From: Candidatus Gastranaerophilales bacterium | Lineage (GTDB): Bacteria > Cyanobacteriota > Vampirovibrionia > Gastranaerophilales > Gastranaerophilaceae | DNA length: 64,000 nucleotides | Direction of reading: 5' to 3' | Assembly: GCA_944327245.1 (NCBI GenBank) | Contig: CALVHD010000001.1 | Location: 1 to 64,000 of the forward strand | In this document: piece by piece, positions 60,684 through 64,000 of the stretch | How positions within the stretch are numbered: position 1 is the first letter of the stretch | Layout: the number at the start of each line of letters is the position of its first letter | Notes under the pieces: model-generated | Databases searched by the model: none | Told to the model about the DNA's origin: nothing | Seen by the model: only the letters and a program-made list of their open reading frames with translations | Translations under genes and position numbers: made by a program

Positions 60684-60692
60684 ATTTTATCA
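60684..60692 (-). promoter_or_regulatory. Extended -10 of a probably leaderless promoter
   Basis: TGA-TAAAAT on the minus strand ends 6 nt before the metX ATG. No S-box riboswitch fits into this gap. Confidence 0.5.
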
Positions 60693-60810
60693 TCTATATC
60701 TAAAGTATAAAAATTTATTAACTAATGTATAGAATATTAAAAAAAACACTTTAGTTTTCAAAATTTCTGCCGATATGGTATTATATAAACGGCACAAGGA
60801 TTGGGTATTT

Positions 60811-62094
60811 ATGAGCAGAACTAAAAAAACAAACAATGATGCTTCACTATATACAAGGAGTATAAATCTTTTAGATGATGATCCTCTGGAAGAAATATTT
60901 GCCTTGAATTTAGGTGATTTTTTCACGGAACATCTTATAAATCCTGAGTTTGTGGAAAAGATATCTAAAAAAGCAAAAGAAAAAGATAAAAAACAAAGTC
61001 TTAAAGATCAATTAAAAGAGCTTATTTCGATATATTCAATTGATAATACATTGAGTCTTTTGGGTTTTAATAATAATGAAGATTTTGTTATATATAATTC
61101 AATAGCAAAAACTATAAAATTAATGTTAAACCTTGTTGAATGTAATATCTTTTTAGCCAAAAAAGACGAACCGCTTCGTCATGCCGGTTCATCAGAAGAA
61201 AAAATCTCGGATGAAAATATAACTGATTATATAAAAGAAGTTATGAAAGAAGAAATTGAACATGTTTTTGAAAAAGATGGTTTTCAATTTTCACTGTTTC
61301 CAATGAAAAATAATTTTGAATGTATCGGAGTTATTGAGATTATAAGAAAAGTTGAAAGACCGCTGGAGTTTGAATATGCTGATTTAATTCAAAACATGGC
61401 AGGGTTATTTGTAACATCTTTAGGACTTCAAAAATTAATTGATGAAGTTAAAAGATTGATAATGGACGATTCTGTTTCAACTTTGGAACTTCAAAATTTA
61501 AGAGCTCAATTGACTGCGATTATTGGTGATTTAGGCGATCAGCAGCAATCATTTGTTGAAAAATTAGCTTATGCAGTAGATTTAAAAGGTCAATATAAGC
61601 GTTCTCATTCAACAGAATGTGCTGAATTATCTCGTGAAATATGCAATCATATGGGACTAAATGAAAAAACAACGGATTTAATCTATTATGCCGGATTATT
61701 GCAAAATATAGGAAAAATCACTCTGTCAGAAGAATTGTTTACCAAAAAAGACAAGTTAACAGATGCTGAGTGGAATGAATTGAAAAATTCTCCTAATGTC
61801 GGAGTTGGTTTGTTGATGAATATTAATTTTATGTCTGAAGTTGTTCCTTATATTAATTATCAGCAGGAAAGGTATAACGGATGTGGTTATCCTGAAGGAT
61901 TGAGCGGAAATTCAATTCCATTAGGGTCAAGAATTATTGCTTTAGCAGGAGCATATTGTGCTCTAACGCAAGATAGAGTACATAGAAAAGCCCTAACAAA
62001 CAAAGAAGCTCTTGAAATAATAAAACAAGAATCGGGAATTAAATGGGATCCTAATATTGTCGATGTTTTATTGGAAATAAAAGCTGAAAAATAA
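60811..62094 (+). CDS. GAF-like + degenerate HD-GYP domain protein (predicted inactive)
   Basis: The protein has 427 residues from ATG 60811. Residues 70-210 look like a GAF-type sensor domain and 240-420 are an HD-GYP domain. The characteristic block ERYNGCGYPEGLSGNSIPLGSRIIALAGAYCALTQDR is present, including GYP (359-361), but metal ligands are gone: HD is Gln298-Asn299 (LLQNIGK for LLHDIGK), the HP of the next motif is Ser327-Pro, HHE is Gln351-Gln-Glu, and the DAY Asp is Gly380. Only His266 of the first motif remains. It is probably a c-di-GMP-binding or protein-binding pseudoenzyme. A terminator follows. Confidence 0.85.
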   Translation: MSRTKKTNNDASLYTRSINLLDDDPLEEIFALNLGDFFTEHLINPEFVEKISKKAKEKDKKQSLKDQLKELISIYSIDNTLSLLGFNNNEDFVIYNSIAKTIKLMLNLVECNIFLAKKDEPLRHAGSSEEKISDENITDYIKEVMKEEIEHVFEKDGFQFSLFPMKNNFECIGVIEIIRKVERPLEFEYADLIQNMAGLFVTSLGLQKLIDEVKRLIMDDSVSTLELQNLRAQLTAIIGDLGDQQQSFVEKLAYAVDLKGQYKRSHSTECAELSREICNHMGLNEKTTDLIYYAGLLQNIGKITLSEELFTKKDKLTDAEWNELKNSPNVGVGLLMNINFMSEVVPYINYQQERYNGCGYPEGLSGNSIPLGSRIIALAGAYCALTQDRVHRKALTNKEALEIIKQESGIKWDPNIVDVLLEIKAEK

Positions 62095-62113
62095 AATAAA
62101 AATATTTATGATA

Positions 62114-62146
62114 AAATCTTGATGTAATATTACATCAAGATTTTTT
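62114..62146 (+). terminator. Terminator after the HD-GYP gene
   Basis: AATCTTGATGTAAT followed directly by its reverse complement, then T6. It lies 20 bp past the stop codon. Confidence 0.8.
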
Positions 62147-62163
62147 ATTAGAGGATAAAAACA

Positions 62164-63300
62164 ATGATTATTTTAAATAAACCTTATGTATCTGATTATT
62201 TGATTGAAACAATTAAAAAGAATGGTTTTAGTGTATTAGATAATGAAATAGCAAGAAATTATTTTAATAAAGAAGACTTATTATCTTCTAATGAAGCAAT
62301 TAAAAAAAATGAATTAATTTATTCAAATTCTGAAAATTCGATTGATTGGGTTATGGAAAATTTAAAAAATTCCGATATATCAAGAATGATTAAAATAAGC
62401 AAAGATAAGGTTTTGTTTAGAGAGGCATTAAGAAAAATTTATCCTGATTATTATTTTAGGAAAGTTACTCTTGACGAAATTAAAAATTTAAAAACCGATG
62501 AATTGACATTTCCTTTTGTTTTAAAACCCAGTGTCGGTTTTTTGAGTTTTGGAGTTTATCCTGTTAAAAATGAAATTGAGTGGAAAAATGTTGTTGAAAA
62601 ACTAAATCAAGACATTGAAAAACTGGAAGGTTTTTTCCCAAAAAGCGTTGTAGATATGTCAGATTTTATAATTGAAGAGATGATAGATGGCGAAGAATAT
62701 GCGCTTGATGCTTACTATGATAAAAACGGTGAAGCTGTTATTTTAAATATATTCCATCATCCGTTTTTTGATGACAAGGATGTATCAGATAGAGCCTACT
62801 ACACTTCTAAAGAAATTATTCAAAAATATCACAATAAATTAAAATCTTTGTTGGATGAAATTGGAAGTGCTGTAGGATATAAAAATTTCCCTTTTCATAT
62901 AGAATTAAGAATAAATGAAGATAAAATAATTCCGATTGAAGTTAATCCAATGCGCTTTTGCGGCTGGTGCATAACTGATATTGCCCAAAGCGCATGGAAT
63001 ATAAATGTTTATGAGTATTTTTTAGCTCAATTAAAACCTAACTGGACTGAAATATTAAAAAATGCAACCGATGAATATTTTTATTTCACAATGGGGGATA
63101 TTCCGTCTTCGATTAATAAAAGCTCTATTAAATCTGTTGATTATGAAAAATATTTAAAAAATATTTCAAATCCTTTGGTAGTTAGAAAAATTGATTATAA
63201 AAATAATCCTGTTTTTGCGATTGTTTTTGCAAAAACAAAATCAATTGATGAAATTAAAAATATTCTAAAATTAGATATGAAAGAATTTATTGAGCTTTAA
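62164..63300 (+). CDS. ATP-grasp family ligase
   Basis: The 378-aa protein has the ATP-grasp landmarks: LTFPFVLKPSVGFLSFGVYPV (ATP-binding Lys), VDMSDFIIEEMIDGEEYALDAYY (Glu-rich loop) and FHIELRINEDKIIPIEVNPMRF (metal-binding Glu/Asn). The superfamily joins carboxylates to amines, thiols or amino acids. There is no carboxylase or peptide-synthesis gene next to it, so substrate is unknown. AGAGGA lies 8 nt before the ATG. It overlaps the convergent ribonucleotide reductase end by 14 bp. Confidence 0.82.
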   Translation: MIILNKPYVSDYLIETIKKNGFSVLDNEIARNYFNKEDLLSSNEAIKKNELIYSNSENSIDWVMENLKNSDISRMIKISKDKVLFREALRKIYPDYYFRKVTLDEIKNLKTDELTFPFVLKPSVGFLSFGVYPVKNEIEWKNVVEKLNQDIEKLEGFFPKSVVDMSDFIIEEMIDGEEYALDAYYDKNGEAVILNIFHHPFFDDKDVSDRAYYTSKEIIQKYHNKLKSLLDEIGSAVGYKNFPFHIELRINEDKIIPIEVNPMRFCGWCITDIAQSAWNINVYEYFLAQLKPNWTEILKNATDEYFYFTMGDIPSSINKSSIKSVDYEKYLKNISNPLVVRKIDYKNNPVFAIVFAKTKSIDEIKNILKLDMKEFIEL

Positions 63301-64000
63301 AAACACTTATGCCTTTAATTCCTTGCTGCTTAGAATATCTTATAATTTGGTCTATATCTTGAATATCACTATCAGATTTTAGATTGATGGTTTTTGAGAT
63401 TTGCGCGTCTGTGTATTTTTGCGTAATTGCTAAGGTATCGATTTCAAGATAATAATTCATTGGTTGATTTTTATTTGGTTCAATGGATGGAGTTGTTTTT
63501 AAAAGTCTTGAAATTGTTCCTGTGGGAGAAATTGCAGTTTTTAAACCGTTTAAATTTACTTCTTTTTTAATTGTTTTAAGGCAATTTTCTAAAATTTCAT
63601 TTGCTTTTTTTTCGCCGTAATTATATCCCATATAATTAAGGAGTTCTTGGTAGCCTAAAACTCCAACAAATCCATCAGGAGCGATATTTTTAAATCCTTT
63701 GGATAATAAATTTGCGGCGAATTTTAAAAGGTTATAGTCTATTGATTTTGTTTTTGTATTGTAGAATTTAGATAGATTAATTTGAGCTAATTTTAAGCCT
63801 TGGTTTTCTTTTAATTCTGCTGCAGCACAACAATCGGTTATATAGTCTTTATTGTTTGAAAAAATTACGGCAGGTTCGCCTGATTTTAACATTGAAGATA
63901 ATAGATTATAATAAATTAAACTTGCGCTCATTTTTGAGCCGTCTGACATTGTTATATCTTCATTTTTGTCGACTTTGGATAAAAAATTATCATCTATTAT
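63287..64000 (-). CDS. Class II (adenosylcobalamin) ribonucleotide reductase, C-terminal part (runs off right edge)
   Basis: The frame is open from the window edge to the stop at 63287, about 237 residues. It has ISPTGTISRLLKTTPSIEPN, ITQKYTDAQISKTINL, and the end GIKGISVFKAQ, matching the C-terminal part of NrdJ-type reductases, where SPTGTIS binds phosphate and the last block is LGLKGITVYR. The enzyme makes deoxynucleotides under anaerobic or aerobic conditions with B12. The tail with a redox Cys pair that NrdJ usually carries is not seen. An internal ATG at 63949 is not the true start. Confidence 0.82.
   Translation of the reverse strand: MIDDNFLSKVDKNEDITMSDGSKMSASLIYYNLLSSMLKSGEPAVIFSNNKDYITDCCAAAELKENQGLKLAQINLSKFYNTKTKSIDYNLLKFAANLLSKGFKNIAPDGFVGVLGYQELLNYMGYNYGEKKANEILENCLKTIKKEVNLNGLKTAISPTGTISRLLKTTPSIEPNKNQPMNYYLEIDTLAITQKYTDAQISKTINLKSDSDIQDIDQIIRYSKQQGIKGISVFKAQ

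Noticed and set aside
60678-60810. SAM riboswitch before metX
   Set aside because: The predicted start of transcription is at the ATG, and the gap of about 130 bp shows no S-box core.

Overview
The window is AT-rich chromosomal DNA with short intergenic gaps. The gene set is that of a Gram-negative-type, possibly motile bacterium: a flagellin, an SLH-domain envelope protein, MurJ, a SpoIID/LytB-domain protein, minCDE, a TadZ/CpaF-like pair, HD-GYP and histidine-kinase folds, and a class II (B12-dependent) ribonucleotide reductase. Low GC, the SLH protein, a cyanobacterial-like omega subunit, a degenerate cyanobacterial-type RLxxLE segment and many exported proteins of no known family together suggest the non-photosynthetic sister clade of cyanobacteria (Melainabacteria/Vampirovibrionia, probably Gastranaerophilales). 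That placement is inference; there is no rRNA in the window.

Layout. Bases 1-2290 hold the start of a DNA cytosine methyltransferase diverging from a 687-aa Cys-rich protein of unknown function. A tRNA-Ala, a glycosyltransferase, a coiled-coil membrane protein, a thioredoxin and tmRNA follow. Bases 7100-9500 are an accessory patch: a second copy of the tmRNA 3' end, DinD, a 161-bp tandem repeat made of short hairpins, a 30-codon hydrophobic ORF and small unknown genes. From 9.5 to 18 kb come an ADP-forming acyl-CoA synthetase, a radical SAM protein, tsaC, murJ, a SpoIID/LytB protein and an MFS transporter. From 18 to 24 kb come a cation exchanger, NrnA, a BrkB-like protein, a GH3 glycosidase, a YhaM-like nuclease, an exported protein and a CinA-C protein. 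From 24 to 30 kb a compact, partly overlapping run carries TadZ, a degenerate CpaF, RibD, AroQ, ThiL and IspD.

From 30 to 38 kb are RadA, a matrixin-like protease, YbaB-RecR, flagellin, DnaB and a large Cys-rich SLH protein. From 38 to 45 kb ffh-trkA-trkH-formyltransferase-TIM-barrel genes form an operon-like run. From 45 to 50 kb are Hsp20, a DUF475/TerC-like protein, pyruvate kinase, ferritin, purine nucleoside phosphorylase and RNA polymerase omega. From 50 to 54 kb are lineage-specific exported and membrane proteins, including a tandem paralogous pair. From 54 to 57 kb are minC-minD-minE-rplI. From 57 to 64 kb are a flagellin-like unknown, a degenerate histidine kinase, metX-metW, a degenerate HD-GYP protein, an ATP-grasp enzyme and the C-terminal part of a class II ribonucleotide reductase running off the right edge.

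Three signals stand out. First, three signalling or motor folds have lost catalytic residues while keeping their overall fold: a CpaF ATPase without Walker A glycine or catalytic glutamate, an HD-GYP protein without HD ligands, and a histidine kinase without its phospho-acceptor histidine. Second, at least nine genes without a Shine-Dalgarno sequence have a -10-like hexamer exactly 6-7 nt before ATG, which suggests widespread leaderless transcription. Third, the tmRNA-downstream patch has a duplicated tmRNA end and unusual hairpin-chain DNA next to DinD.
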